Of a DNA stretch of 64,000 bases, positions 42,569-52,372 are shown piece after piece. The stretch's first letter is position 1. Every line of letters begins with the position of its first letter. Under the pieces are notes generated by a model. That model worked only from the letters and a program-made list of their open reading frames with translations, was not told the origin of the DNA and ran no database searches. This stretch comes from Vibrio fortis (lineage in GTDB: Bacteria > Pseudomonadota > Gammaproteobacteria > Enterobacterales > Vibrionaceae): the NCBI RefSeq assembly GCF_000695685.1, contig NZ_JFFR01000002.1, forward strand, positions 620,001 to 684,000. Reading direction: 5' to 3'. The position numbers and the translations under genes were made by a program.

Positions 42569-44401
42569 CTATTGTTTCAATGCTTGATAAATGTTTTCTG
42601 CCAAAGAATGACTAATGCCCGGCACTTTGGCTATTTCTTCAACACTTGCACGCTTAAGCTCTTGCAGTCCACCCATATATTTCAACAGAGCTTGGCGACG
42701 TTTTGGCCCCACCCCTTCAATTCCTTCAAGCGCACTCGTGCGACGTGTTTTACCACGTTTCGCTCGGTGACCAGCGATTGCATGGTTATGGCTCTCATCA
42801 CGGATGTGCTGAATTAGGTGCAAAGCTGGCGCGTCAGTTGGCAGGTTAAACTCTTCACCTTCCAGAGTGATTAGGGTTTCAAGACCCGGCTTACGGGTAA
42901 CCCCTTTTGCAATACCCATCATTCTTGGTCGAACAGGCCAATCTCCCCAGTATTGAGAAATAATTTCATGAGCACGGTTCAGCTGCCCTTTACCACCATC
43001 GATAAAGATAATGTCGGGAATCTTATCCACATCCAATTGCTTGGAGTAACGACGCTCTAACGCTTGACCCATTGCAGCATAATCATCGCCTCCGGTGATA
43101 CCCGTGATATTGTAACGACGGTATTCCTGCTTCACTGGACCTTCTTGGTTAAATACGACACAAGAAGCGATAGTGCTCTCACCCATGGTATGACTGATAT
43201 CAAAACACTCCATACGCTTGATGGCATCCATAGACAAGACATCTTGAAGCTCTTTAAAGCGCTGATTAATCGTCATTTTATGATTAATCTTGGTTGTTAT
43301 TGCCGTTAACGCATTGGTGTTCGACAACTTGAGGTAACGACCTCGTGTTCCGGAAGGATTGGTATTGAAGTGGATCTTTCGACCCGCGACTTCACACAAA
43401 GCTTGTTGAATCGGAGTCACATCTTCAATCAAGTCAGCATTGAGGATCAAACGAGTTGGGATGGTTCTCGCTTCATTATGTGCCAGATAGTACTGACTCA
43501 AGAAGCTTGAAAACACCTCTTCCCTAACCGTATTGTTTGGGATCTTTGGAAAATGACTACGGCTACCCAACACCTTACCCTGACGAATCATCAAGATATG
43601 AATACAAGCGACTCCGTTTTCTTGCGCAAAGCCGAGTACGTCCATATCTTCCATTGAATCGTCAGATACGTATTGTTGCTCTTGTACTCGACGAATCGCC
43701 TGAATTTGGTCGCGGAATGTCGCTGCCTGTTCAAACTTGAGTTGTTGGCTTGCTTGCTCCATTTTTTGGACCAGAGTCTCCAACACTTGATTGTCTTTCC
43801 CTTGCAAGAACAAACGAACGTAGCCAATCAGTTCTGCATACTCTTCATCGGAGATGATTGAACTGACACACGGCGCGGCACATCGACCAATCTGATACAT
43901 CAAACAAGGGCGAGTACGATTCGCATAAACGGTATCTTCACATTGTCGAGCTGGGAATATCTTTTGCAGCAAGTGCAAGGTTTCACGCACTGCCCCAGAA
44001 TCAGGATAAGGTCCGAAATACTCACCTTTTTTCTTCTTTGCACCACGGTGCATCGACAGCCTTGGGTGTTTGTGACCACTGATGAAAATGTAAGGGTAAG
44101 ATTTATCATCGCGCAGCAAAACGTTGTACTTAGGTAAGTACTGCTTAATGTAGTTGTGCTCGAGGATTAGGGCTTCTGTCTCGGTATGTGTAACCGTTAC
44201 GTCTATCTTAGCAATATTGCTAACCAATGCACGCGTTTTCTCGCTATCTACTTTTTTACGAAAGTAGCTAGTGAGGCGTTTCTTAAGGTTTTTTGCTTTG
44301 CCGACGTAAATAACAACAGCCTCGGCGTTATACATACGATAAACGCCAGGCTGTTCTGTTACGGTCTTTAGGAATGAGACTGAGTCAAATGAGGATGTCA
44401 C
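42569..44401 (-). CDS. uvrC: UvrABC excinuclease subunit C
   Basis: Incises DNA on both sides of a lesion in nucleotide excision repair. 610 residues from a GTG start. The N-terminal GIY-YIG nuclease domain has GVYRMY and [13 protein letters not shown]; a UVR motif for UvrB contact lies near residues 200-240; the RNase H-like nuclease has MECFDISH and [10 protein letters not shown]; two helix-hairpin-helix motifs end the protein. GAG precedes the GTG, 15 bases after uvrY, forming a uvrY-uvrC-pgsA operon. Confidence 0.96.
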   Translation of the reverse strand: MTSSFDSVSFLKTVTEQPGVYRMYNAEAVVIYVGKAKNLKKRLTSYFRKKVDSEKTRALVSNIAKIDVTVTHTETEALILEHNYIKQYLPKYNVLLRDDKSYPYIFISGHKHPRLSMHRGAKKKKGEYFGPYPDSGAVRETLHLLQKIFPARQCEDTVYANRTRPCLMYQIGRCAAPCVSSIISDEEYAELIGYVRLFLQGKDNQVLETLVQKMEQASQQLKFEQAATFRDQIQAIRRVQEQQYVSDDSMEDMDVLGFAQENGVACIHILMIRQGKVLGSRSHFPKIPNNTVREEVFSSFLSQYYLAHNEARTIPTRLILNADLIEDVTPIQQALCEVAGRKIHFNTNPSGTRGRYLKLSNTNALTAITTKINHKMTINQRFKELQDVLSMDAIKRMECFDISHTMGESTIASCVVFNQEGPVKQEYRRYNITGITGGDDYAAMGQALERRYSKQLDVDKIPDIIFIDGGKGQLNRAHEIISQYWGDWPVRPRMMGIAKGVTRKPGLETLITLEGEEFNLPTDAPALHLIQHIRDESHNHAIAGHRAKRGKTRRTSALEGIEGVGPKRRQALLKYMGGLQELKRASVEEIAKVPGISHSLAENIYQALKQ

Positions 44402-44416
44402 TATATAATCTCAGTG

Positions 44417-45061
44417 CTAGAGGGTCTCGGTGTCTAGCATTCCGTGTCTAATCGCTAAGTGAGTAAGCTCTACATCACCACTGATGTCTAGTTTACTAAA
44501 CAGTCGGTAGCGGTAGCTATTCACTGTCTTAGGGCTTAGATTAAGTTGTTCTGAAATGTCCGTTACTTTCTGACCTTTGGTGATCATCATCATAATTTGA
44601 AGTTCACGCTCAGAAAGATCAGCGAATGGATTTTCAGAGGCAGGCGAGAATTGGCTCAGTGCCATCTGCTGCGCGATTTCTGGTGAAATGTAACGCTGAC
44701 CGCTGTTTACTACGCGAATCGCATTGACCATTTCGTCCGGACCTGCCCCTTTAGTAAGGTAACCAGCAGCTCCAGCTTGCATCACTTTAGTTGGAAACGG
44801 ATTTTCCGTATGAACAGTTAAAACGATGATTTTAATGTCTGGGTTAAAGCGTAAAATCTTCTTGGTTGCTTCTAAGCCACCAATGCCAGGCATATTCATA
44901 TCCATCAAAATGACGTCTGTATTGTTAGTACGACACCACTTTGCAGCTTCTTCACCGCTTTCAGCTTCCCCTGCTACGTTCATTCCACGGACGTCTTCAA
45001 TAATACGTCGTATCCCTGTGCGAACCAGCTCGTGATCATCTACAAGGAAAACATTTATCAA
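44417..45061 (-). CDS. uvrY: Response regulator UvrY/VarA (GacA family)
   Basis: 214-residue regulator: receiver domain (Asp54 in ILMDMNMPG) and C-terminal LuxR-type helix-turn-helix (SERELQIMMMITKG...SPKTVNSYRYRLF). With the BarA/VarS kinase it activates small RNAs of the Csr system; in Vibrio it is named VarA. The start is TTG at 45061, with GGAG eight bases before it; no ATG gives the full receiver domain. First gene of the operon with uvrC and pgsA. Confidence 0.95.
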   Translation of the reverse strand: MINVFLVDDHELVRTGIRRIIEDVRGMNVAGEAESGEEAAKWCRTNNTDVILMDMNMPGIGGLEATKKILRFNPDIKIIVLTVHTENPFPTKVMQAGAAGYLTKGAGPDEMVNAIRVVNSGQRYISPEIAQQMALSQFSPASENPFADLSERELQIMMMITKGQKVTDISEQLNLSPKTVNSYRYRLFSKLDISGDVELTHLAIRHGMLDTETL

Positions 45062-45500
45062 ACTTGTATCTCCACACTATTAATTGGCTCTGCAACCACC
45101 GTATTGATTCATCTAATTGAAACAATTGAATAAAGGAACAGTGGATCGCAGCATTGCTGTACATCTTAACGTAAATCGTTAAAAAAAGCTCTGTTGAATA
45201 TGTGCTGAAACACGAACTTTAGCAAGTACTTATTTACAAGAACCACAGTTATTCGACTAAGCTTTATTAAAAAACAATCAGTTAAGATGCCGACCATTTA
45301 ATTTACACAAGATAAATATATTTTCAATACCGCGATTTGAACAATTGTTACAAATTCACCTTTTTGCTCGATAAGTCCCGTTATCGAGTCGCTAAAAGCA
45401 AAAAAAACTGGCTATTTTGAACGACTTTTGTATCAGCCTCGACACTAAGTGCTAGAATCGCATCTTGTTTTAACAGCAGTAAATACTACAGGCGACGATA
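45062..45500. other. Intergenic region between uvrY and polB
   Basis: About 440 bases, divergent promoters, no ORF of note. It holds one perfect 8-bp dyad, CTCGATAA-GTCCCG-TTATCGAG (45367-45388), about 115 bases before polB, without a T-run. polB is LexA-controlled in E. coli, but I find no CTGT-N8-ACAG site here. Confidence 0.5.
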
Positions 45501-47864
45501 TTGGATATTCAGCAAGGCTTTGTGCTGACAAGACAAGCAAGAGACTTTTCAGGTCAGACTCAAATCGATATTTGGGTCAGTACCCCGAATGGGCCAACTT
45601 TGCTTACCGTTAAAGGCGAGCGCCCTATCTTCTTCATAGAACAATCGAATATCGACGCTTGTACCAAACTCGCCAAGGAAGCGGGGATCGAGTGTGAGAT
45701 AAAAGCCTTGGAACTCACCAACTTCTCACACACGCCGCTAGCTGGTTGCTACACACGGCTCGTCCGCGAAAGCAACACCTTAAACCAAGCCTTCAATCAA
45801 GAGTCTGTCACTACGTTTGAAGCCGATATTCGTCTCGCCGATCGCTTCTTAATGGAAAGGTTCATTAAAGGCAGCATTGAATTTACTGGAAACGTCACTT
45901 CTCGAACTCAACACCAGAGGGTCACTAACACTAAATGTCGAGCAGGTGATTACTTACCGACCCTATCCGTCGTCTCATTAGATATCGAGTGCTCCGAGAA
46001 AGGCATCCTCTACTCTATTGGCCTAGATAGCTCAATGGATAGTCGCGTCATCATGGTAGGCCCAGAACAGGAAGCCGATACGCCTATTCAGTGGGTTAAA
46101 GACGAGGCGGCACTATTAGAAGCCATGATTGATTGGTTTAAACGTTACGACCCGGACGTCATTATCGGTTGGAACGTGATTGATTTTGATTTCCGACTGC
46201 TTCACAAGCGTGCTGAATGGAACAAAATAAAGCTCAATATTGGTCGCGATAGTCAACCTAGCTTCTTCCGCAGTTCTGCTCAAAGTCAGCAAGGGTTTAT
46301 CACTATCCCTGGACGTGTGGTTTTAGACGGTATCGATATGCTCAAAACCGCGACCTACCACTTCAGGTCTTGGTCTCTAGAATCGGTTTCTCAAGAGCTA
46401 CTCGGTGAAGGTAAAGACATCCACAATGTACACGACCGCATGGATGAAATTAATCGAATGTTTAGGTTCGATAAACCCTCACTTGCCAAGTACAACCTTC
46501 AAGACTGCGTGTTGGTTAATCGCATCTTTGAACATACACATCTTATTGAGTTTGCTATTGAACGATCTCGCTTAACTGGTGTTGAGCTGGATAAAGTTGG
46601 TGGCTCTGTGGCGGCCTTTACCAACCTCTATTTGCCTCAGATTCATCGAGCTGGCTACATTGCGCCGAACTTACAACCAGAGAACTGGATTGCTAGCCCA
46701 GGTGGCTATGTCATGGACTCAATCCCCAATCTCTATGACTCGGTACTGGTACTCGACTTCAAGAGCCTATACCCATCTATCATTCGTTCTTTCCTAATTG
46801 ATCCAATGGGCTTGATCGAAGGATTGAAACAAGAGATTGGCCGCGATGACGACCAAGCCGTAGAGGGGTTTCGGGGTGGACAGTTCCATCGAAATAAACA
46901 TTTTCTACCTGAAATGATCGAAACCTTGTGGGCTGCGCGTGATGTTGCAAAGAAGAACAATGAAAAGGCCTTCTCGCAAGCGATCAAGATCATCATGAAC
47001 TCATTCTATGGGGTTTTGGGCTCATCTGGCTGCCGCTTCTTCGATACTCGTTTGGCGTCGTCGATTACCATGCGCGGGCATGAGATCATGAAACAAACCA
47101 AGGTACTTATCGAAGAGAAAGGTTATCAGGTTATCTATGGTGACACTGACTCTACATTCGTGTCTCTGAATGGTAGCTACAGTCAAGAAGATGCGGATGA
47201 GATCGGGCAATCACTCGTCGCGTATATCAACGCTTGGTGGACACAACACCTCAAAGACAAATACAACCTGACTTCTATTCTTGAACTGGAGTACGAAACT
47301 CACTATCGCAAATTCTTGATGCCCACCATTCGCGGATCAGAGACAGGCTCAAAGAAACGCTATGCAGGTCTAATTGGCGAAGAAGGCAGCGAGAAGATTG
47401 TCTTCAAAGGGCTAGAAAGTGCCCGTACCGATTGGACGCCACTCGCCCAACGCTTTCAACAGACTTTGTATGAGATGGTTTTCCATGACCAAGACCCAAC
47501 CGACTACGTCCGTAATTTTGTCGATGAAACAGCGGCTGGCAAACACGACGATTTGCTGGTTTATCAAAAACGGCTAAGACGAAAGCTGCACGAATATCAG
47601 AAGAACATTCCGCCCCAAGTTCGTGCTGCACGCATGGCGGATGAGATAAACGAAAAGCTAGGCCGCCCTCTGCAATACCAAAACAAAGGGCGCATCGAGT
47701 ATTTAATTACGTTAAACGGCCCTGAACCCAAAGAGTATTTGAAGAGCGGCATCGACTATCAACATTACATCGATAAGCAGCTTAAACCTGTCGCGGAAGC
47801 GATATTGCCGTTTATCGGACTCGATTTTGAACAAGTCAGCGGTCAACAACTAGGGTTGTTCTGA
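45501..47864 (+). CDS. polB: DNA polymerase II
   Basis: Family B polymerase with 3'-5' exonuclease, used in translesion and restart synthesis. 787 residues from a TTG start with AGG eight bases upstream. Exonuclease motifs: VVSLDIECSE and GWNVIDFDF. Polymerase motifs: DFKSLYPSIIRSF, KIIMNSFYGVLG and YGDTDSTFV. The C-terminus ends QQLGLF, a likely beta-clamp binding motif. Terminator follows. Confidence 0.96.
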   Translation: MDIQQGFVLTRQARDFSGQTQIDIWVSTPNGPTLLTVKGERPIFFIEQSNIDACTKLAKEAGIECEIKALELTNFSHTPLAGCYTRLVRESNTLNQAFNQESVTTFEADIRLADRFLMERFIKGSIEFTGNVTSRTQHQRVTNTKCRAGDYLPTLSVVSLDIECSEKGILYSIGLDSSMDSRVIMVGPEQEADTPIQWVKDEAALLEAMIDWFKRYDPDVIIGWNVIDFDFRLLHKRAEWNKIKLNIGRDSQPSFFRSSAQSQQGFITIPGRVVLDGIDMLKTATYHFRSWSLESVSQELLGEGKDIHNVHDRMDEINRMFRFDKPSLAKYNLQDCVLVNRIFEHTHLIEFAIERSRLTGVELDKVGGSVAAFTNLYLPQIHRAGYIAPNLQPENWIASPGGYVMDSIPNLYDSVLVLDFKSLYPSIIRSFLIDPMGLIEGLKQEIGRDDDQAVEGFRGGQFHRNKHFLPEMIETLWAARDVAKKNNEKAFSQAIKIIMNSFYGVLGSSGCRFFDTRLASSITMRGHEIMKQTKVLIEEKGYQVIYGDTDSTFVSLNGSYSQEDADEIGQSLVAYINAWWTQHLKDKYNLTSILELEYETHYRKFLMPTIRGSETGSKKRYAGLIGEEGSEKIVFKGLESARTDWTPLAQRFQQTLYEMVFHDQDPTDYVRNFVDETAAGKHDDLLVYQKRLRRKLHEYQKNIPPQVRAARMADEINEKLGRPLQYQNKGRIEYLITLNGPEPKEYLKSGIDYQHYIDKQLKPVAEAILPFIGLDFEQVSGQQLGLF

Positions 47865-47880
47865 ATCCACTTATCCCAAA

Positions 47881-47915
47881 TAAAAAAGCAGAAGCGCCGT
47901 GCTTCTGCTCTCTTT
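47881..47915. terminator. Bidirectional terminator between polB and the nucleotidyltransferase-like gene
   Basis: 8-bp stem GCAGAAGC / GCTTCTGC (47888-47908) with an A-run before it and T-rich sequence after. Confidence 0.83.
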
Positions 47916-47928
47916 CATTCACTGGCTT

Positions 47929-48711
47929 CTAACCAATCCTAAACTCGGTCTTCTCGTACTGCTTTACCAACCATTCACCAAAGCCATCGAGAATGCCGAT
48001 TACAGAACGCTTCGGTACCGGTTTGCCTGCAAGAAGTATCCCTAAGCGTTGAATCTCAACCTCTCGATCTGGATGATATTTTAGAAACTGTTGACCACAT
48101 TCGCGTGGATCGTCATACCAATACTTATCTCGGTACATGATCAGCGAATAACTGGCTCTAAGTAGCTTTTTCGTAATGATAACTTGCGCGGCAATCTGCT
48201 CTTCCGGCGTCGCGGCTCGGGCAATCTTGTTACGGTAAACCGCTAACCAGTTTTCAACATCCATATTCCAATGTTTAGCAATCTCCCAACTGGTCTCGAA
48301 GTCGCCATAGCAATCTGAAAGATCCTCGCCATGTACGCATACCGCTAGATGCTTAAGCATAAAGCCCCAAGTGAAGATATTCTCGAAGTCGGCAATTTCA
48401 CTGACTAGCGCTGTTTTAATAGAGACTTGCGTTACCTGAGGAAAGCTCTTTTGGAAGCGCCACTTAATCGTATTGAGTAGCGTGGTTCTTTGATCGGCAA
48501 ACGAACGGTGCGTGACTACAACAACATCAAGATTAGAATGCCCAGGTTTTGCCGTTTTCCTCGCTACACTGCCATAGATGTAAACGCTGTGCAGATTCGA
48601 ACCTAAGCCACTTTTCAAAAATGTAATCAGGTCGTTTACCACAAGTTGAAACTCAGGCTGGAAAGGCACTTTCGGGTCAATAACAGGTAGCTGCATAAGT
48701 GAGTTCGTCAA
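47929..48711 (-). CDS. Nucleotidyltransferase-fold protein with altered catalytic motif
   Basis: 260 residues. The N-terminal part has the minimal nucleotidyltransferase signature YIYGSVARKTAKPGHSNLDVVVV. The family normally has GS...D-x-D; here the first Asp is Asn60 while Asp62 remains. A helical domain follows (about 120-255). Such proteins modify toxins, drugs or tRNA, but loss of one metal ligand may leave it inactive or with a sensor role. Convergent with polB and divergent from efpL. No partner HEPN gene is visible. Function unknown. Confidence 0.75.
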   Translation of the reverse strand: MTNSLMQLPVIDPKVPFQPEFQLVVNDLITFLKSGLGSNLHSVYIYGSVARKTAKPGHSNLDVVVVTHRSFADQRTTLLNTIKWRFQKSFPQVTQVSIKTALVSEIADFENIFTWGFMLKHLAVCVHGEDLSDCYGDFETSWEIAKHWNMDVENWLAVYRNKIARAATPEEQIAAQVIITKKLLRASYSLIMYRDKYWYDDPRECGQQFLKYHPDREVEIQRLGILLAGKPVPKRSVIGILDGFGEWLVKQYEKTEFRIG

Positions 48712-48783
48712 TAAATTGAATGATTTAACTATTTCTCTATGATCGCTTAGGAGACTTTATGATTCAAGCTATTCCTATTTATA

Positions 48784-48815
48784 GGTTCTCCGAGATATAA
48801 TCATCGGATAGAACC
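48784..48815 (+). promoter_or_regulatory. Promoter -10 of efpL within a dyad
   Basis: A TATAAT hexamer (48796-48801) is flanked by inverted arms GGTTCTCCGA (48784-48793) and TCGGATAGAACC (48804-48815), which pair with two unmatched bases. It lies about 20 bases before the efpL ribosome site. The dyad could be an operator over the -10 region. No regulator is recognised. Confidence 0.45.
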
Positions 48816-48833
48816 AATAAGGATAAACACAAA

Positions 48834-49403
48834 ATGCCTAGAGCAAGTGAAATTAAAAAAGGTTTTGCGATCGACGTAGATGGCAAAACGCTTCTAGTTA
48901 AAGATATCGAAATCACAACACCAGGCGGTCGTGGTGGTCAAAAGATCTACCGTTTCCGTGGTAACGACGTAGCAACAGGCGTAAAAGCTGAAGTTCGCCA
49001 TAAGGCTGATGAAATCGTTGAAACTATCGATGTGACTAAGCGCGCTGTAATGTTCTCTTACGTTGATGGCAACGAGTACATCTTCATGGACAACGAAGAT
49101 TACACGCAGTACATCTTTAACGGCGAGATGATCGAAGACGAGCTTCTATTCATCAACGAAGAAACTCAAGGTATGTACGCAATCCTAATCGATGGTAACG
49201 CTGCAACACTTGAGCTTCCAACTTCTGTTGAGCTTGTTATCGAAGAAACAGACCCGTCTATCAAAGGCGCTTCTGCATCTGCTCGTACTAAGCCAGCTCG
49301 TTTCGCGACAGGCCTAACTGTTCAAGTTCCAGAGTACATCGCAACGGGTGACAAAGTTGTGATCAACACTGCTGAACGTAAATACATGAACCGCGCAAGC
49401 TAA
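48834..49403 (+). CDS. efpL: Elongation factor P-like protein EfpL (YeiP)
   Basis: EF-P paralogue that helps ribosomes past proline and related stalling motifs. 189 residues with the KOW, OB and C-terminal OB regions of the family. The loop that enters the peptidyl-transferase centre reads [12 protein letters not shown], with Arg33 at the place of the key arginine of E. coli EfpL, so unlike EF-P it needs no lysine modification. AAGGA precedes the ATG. A DUF440 gene follows after nine bases. Confidence 0.94.
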   Translation: MPRASEIKKGFAIDVDGKTLLVKDIEITTPGGRGGQKIYRFRGNDVATGVKAEVRHKADEIVETIDVTKRAVMFSYVDGNEYIFMDNEDYTQYIFNGEMIEDELLFINEETQGMYAILIDGNAATLELPTSVELVIEETDPSIKGASASARTKPARFATGLTVQVPEYIATGDKVVINTAERKYMNRAS

Positions 49404-49412
49404 GATACTGAT

Positions 49413-49742
49413 ATGACCGAAGCTAATGACTTAATGTCTTATGATGATGCAATCGACACTGCATACGACATCTTCCTAGAGATGGCACCGGATAACCTAG
49501 AGCCTGCAGACGTGATTCTATTCACTGCACAGTTCGAAGATCGCGGCGCTGCTGAACTTGTTGAAACGGGTGACGATTGGGTCGGTCATGTTGGCTTTGA
49601 AGTCGACAAAGAGATCTACGCTGAAATTCGCATTGGTCTAGTAAACGAAGAAGACGACGTTTTAGATGACGTTTTCGCGCGTATGCTGATCAGCCGCGAC
49701 CCAGACCATAAGTTCTGCCACATGCTGTGGAAGCGTGACTAG
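49413..49742 (+). CDS. DUF440 (YciU/HI1450-type) acidic protein
   Basis: 109 residues, strongly acidic (many Asp and Glu), with MSYDDAIDTAYDIFLEMAPDNL and FARMLISRDPDHKFCHMLWKRD. The family includes HI1450 and E. coli YciU, proposed as double-stranded DNA mimics. It begins nine bases after efpL and shares its transcript. A strong terminator follows. The mimic role is from family work, not seen here. Confidence 0.87.
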   Translation: MTEANDLMSYDDAIDTAYDIFLEMAPDNLEPADVILFTAQFEDRGAAELVETGDDWVGHVGFEVDKEIYAEIRIGLVNEEDDVLDDVFARMLISRDPDHKFCHMLWKRD

Positions 49743-49785
49743 AACTTAAGCTTGTGCTGCTCTATTCAATGAGCACACCAATATC

Positions 49786-49815
49786 TTAGCCGAGCTCCGT
49801 GCTCGGCTAATTTTT
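49786..49815 (+). terminator. Terminator of efpL-DUF440
   Basis: Perfect 10-bp stem TTAGCCGAGC / GCTCGGCTAA (49786-49810) followed by TTTTTG. Confidence 0.9.
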
Positions 49816-49840
49816 GTCACCGATTTCACCATTACCAATT

Positions 49841-50323
49841 ATGACCAAAGCAAAAACTGATACTCAGTCAAAAGGCTATGCCTGTATTGGCTTGGTAAAC
49901 CCAAAAACGCCAGAAAACGTAGGCTCGGTTATGCGTGCAGCAGGTTGTTACGGCGCAAATTCTGTGTTCTATACAGGCACGCGCTACGACCACGCACGTC
50001 AATTCCATACCGACACTAAAGAGAAGCACTTAGAGCTACCACTGATTGGTGTTGAAGACCTAAAAGACATTATTCCGGTAGGGTGCGTACCTGTTGCTGT
50101 TGATTTGATTGAAGGCGCTAAGCCTCTGCCTGAATACAAGCACCCTCCTCGCGCATTCTACATTTTCGGCCCTGAAGACGGCACATTGAAGAAAGAGATC
50201 ACCGATTTCTGTCGCGAGACGATTTACGTTCCAACCAATGGTTGTATGAACTTAGCCGCAGCGGTAAACGTGATTCTTTATGATCGCATGGCAAAAGGCG
50301 ATAACTTCTCGAATCATAAATAA
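49841..50323 (+). CDS. SPOUT-family RNA methyltransferase (TrmH type)
   Basis: 160 residues from the ATG at 49841; an upstream TTG lies inside the preceding terminator. The SpoU/TrmH signatures are NPKTPENVGSVMRAAGCYG, FGPEDGTLKKEI and NGCMNLAAAVNVILYDRM, the last being the knotted SAM-binding region. Members methylate ribose 2'-O of tRNA or rRNA. No TrmH extension is present, so the substrate cannot be told. No good ribosome site is visible. Confidence 0.86.
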   Translation: MTKAKTDTQSKGYACIGLVNPKTPENVGSVMRAAGCYGANSVFYTGTRYDHARQFHTDTKEKHLELPLIGVEDLKDIIPVGCVPVAVDLIEGAKPLPEYKHPPRAFYIFGPEDGTLKKEITDFCRETIYVPTNGCMNLAAAVNVILYDRMAKGDNFSNHK

Positions 50324-50497
50324 AAAATCAGATGCGAGAAGACTTGTAGATTCGCTTAAGCGAAATACTAGTTGTGAAGAGATTAATAGATGCTCGTAAA
50401 CCAGATGAGAGATGCGAAGCGCGCACATACTGCCGATTGAGTCAGTTTGTTCGCTACTCGATTACTCTCATCCCGCATCTTCCCTTTCTTCCAGATG
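50324..50497. repeat. Repeat-like intergenic segment after the SPOUT gene
   Basis: About 170 bases with several short related segments: AGATGCGAGAAG, GATGAGAGATGCGAAG and, inverted, CTCTCATCCCGCATCT. This looks like a scattered vibrio palindromic repeat rather than a gene. The arms do not form one clean hairpin. Confidence 0.45.
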
Positions 50498-50528
50498 TAA
50501 AAAAACCTGCTAAGTTAGCAGGTTTTTT
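50498..50528. terminator. Terminator of rluB
   Basis: Perfect 9-bp stem AACCTGCTA / TAGCAGGTT (50504-50524) with T-runs on both strands. Confidence 0.88.
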
Positions 50529-50550
50529 AGTATTCAAAAGAAGTCGTTAA

Positions 50551-51591
50551 TTACTGGCGAGTTCTTGGCTTAGCTGGCTTGTTCGGGCGGTTCGTGTTGT
50601 TGCCACGAGAACCATTTCCTGAACGAGAGTTGCTTGGCTTGCCCTTGCTGCTCGGTGCGCTGCGACCTGCATCTGGCGTTGTTGTGCCGCGAGTTGCTGG
50701 CTTCTTACGCTTAGGCTGGTTGCTACGGCCTTTTGGTGCATTTGCACGCTCTTCGTGACGCTTAACAGCACGACGAATCTTCTGGCTACGAGAACGCTCA
50801 CGTTTACGTGATGTATTCGAAGGGTCAAGGTCTAGTAGCGTCTCTTTCTCAGGCTTAAGCTCTACCAGTTGACGTAGGTAGTTTACTTCTTGAAGATCGA
50901 GCTCTTTCCAACCGCCACGAGGCAGTTTCTTGTCTAGGTAGATATCACCGTAACGCACACGCTTTAGACGGCTTACTGTTGTTTCTTGTGATTCCCAAAG
51001 ACGACGAACCTCACGGTTACGACCTTCGTTAATCGCTACGTAGAAAGTATGGTTCATACCTTCGCCACCAGCGTAAACGACGTCTTCGAAACGCGCCATG
51101 CCATCTTCTAGCTCAACACCGCGTACTAGGTTCTTAACCTTCTGTTCAGTCACTTCACCGAACACACGTACTAGGTACTCACGCTCAACCTGACGGCTTG
51201 GGTGCATTAGACGGTTTGCTAGCTCACCATCAGTTGTGAAAAGTAGAAGACCTGATGTGTTCGCATCAAGACGACCTACCGAGATCCAACGTGAACCGCG
51301 GATTTTAGGTAGACGATCAAACACAGTACGACGACCTTCTGGGTCGTGGCGAGTACAAAGCTCACCTTCTGGCTTGTAGTAAGCAAGTACGCGACAAACC
51401 ACTTCTTCAGACGCTTTACCTGATACAGTGTGACCATCAATACGAATCACTGAGTTTTCGTCTTCTAGACGCTCACCCAATTTCGCGACTTGGCCGTTAA
51501 CGCTTACACGACCTGCTCTGATTAAAGCTTCCAGCTCACGACGAGAGCCGTGACCAGCTCGCGCTAAAACCTTCTGTAATTTTTCGCTCAT
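50551..51591 (-). CDS. rluB: 23S rRNA pseudouridine synthase B
   Basis: Makes pseudouridine 2605 in 23S rRNA. 346 residues. N-terminal S4 RNA-binding domain ([22 protein letters not shown]), catalytic Asp109 in [13 protein letters not shown], and [11 protein letters not shown]. The last 100 residues are a low-complexity, basic tail rich in Arg, Ser, Asn and Pro, typical of RluB. The gene sits near trp with yciO and rnm, as in E. coli. Confidence 0.93.
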   Translation of the reverse strand: MSEKLQKVLARAGHGSRRELEALIRAGRVSVNGQVAKLGERLEDENSVIRIDGHTVSGKASEEVVCRVLAYYKPEGELCTRHDPEGRRTVFDRLPKIRGSRWISVGRLDANTSGLLLFTTDGELANRLMHPSRQVEREYLVRVFGEVTEQKVKNLVRGVELEDGMARFEDVVYAGGEGMNHTFYVAINEGRNREVRRLWESQETTVSRLKRVRYGDIYLDKKLPRGGWKELDLQEVNYLRQLVELKPEKETLLDLDPSNTSRKRERSRSQKIRRAVKRHEERANAPKGRSNQPKRKKPATRGTTTPDAGRSAPSSKGKPSNSRSGNGSRGNNTNRPNKPAKPRTRQ

Positions 51592-51751
51592 TTACTCTTT
51601 TCTACCTAATTGTCGTCTTCACAGACGTCGAATGAAATATACGCGACCAAAATCGCGGTCGCGCATTATCGCAAAGAACCTTTGAAAAATCACTCGTTAT
51701 TTACACATTACCGTCGAATGCACAGTAACATGATGTGAACGAGTTTCAGGG

Positions 51752-52372
51752 TTACTCGAACGGTTCTGGATCGCCTGAACCAACACGAACGACTACTGGA
51801 TCATCATCGCTAAAGTCAACTACCGTGGTTGGTTGCTCACCTAAATAACCGCCATTAAGAATTACGTCAACTGCATGTTCTAGACGATCACGGATCTCTT
51901 CAGGATCAGATTCCGTTGTCTCGTTACCCGGTAGAATCAAAGACGTTGACATCAAAGGTTCGCCCAGTGCTTCCAATAGATCGAGTGCAATCTTGTTATC
52001 CGGAACACGAATACCAATGGTCTTTCTCTTCGAGTTCATTAGACGACGTGGCACCTCTTTCGTTCCCTTAAAGATGAACGTGTAAGGGCCCGGCGTGTGA
52101 GCTTTTAATAGACGAAATGCCGTGTTATCAACACGTGCATAAAGAGAAAGCTCAGAAAGATCGCGACAAAGCAACGTGAAGTTATGCTTATCATCGATTT
52201 TACGAATCTGACAAATACGATCTAATGCTTGTTTGTTTTCAAGCTGACAGCCAAGAGCATAACCCGAATCTGTTGGATAAACCACAACACCGCCATTACG
52301 GACAATAGCAACCGCTTGATTAATCAAACGAGCTTGTGGGTTATCTGGGTGTACATAAAAAAACTGGCTCAT
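51752..52372 (-). CDS. yciO: YciO, Sua5/YrdC-family protein
   Basis: 206 residues of the Sua5/YrdC/YciO fold, which binds RNA and ATP; YrdC and Sua5 make threonylcarbamoyl-AMP for tRNA t6A, while YciO's role is less clear. Signatures: GGVVVYPTDSGYALGC, KRKTIGIRVPD and STSLILPGNE. Its ATG overlaps the rnm stop (TAATG), so the two are coupled. Confidence 0.92.
   Translation of the reverse strand: MSQFFYVHPDNPQARLINQAVAIVRNGGVVVYPTDSGYALGCQLENKQALDRICQIRKIDDKHNFTLLCRDLSELSLYARVDNTAFRLLKAHTPGPYTFIFKGTKEVPRRLMNSKRKTIGIRVPDNKIALDLLEALGEPLMSTSLILPGNETTESDPEEIRDRLEHAVDVILNGGYLGEQPTTVVDFSDDDPVVVRVGSGDPEPFE

Noticed and set aside
45380..45500. LexA box upstream of polB
   Set aside because: Segments such as CAGTAAATACTACAG have the right half ACAG but no CTGT partner at the proper spacing.
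47929..48711. Toxin-antitoxin (MNT-HEPN) pair
   Set aside because: No HEPN partner gene adjoins; the neighbours are polB and efpL.
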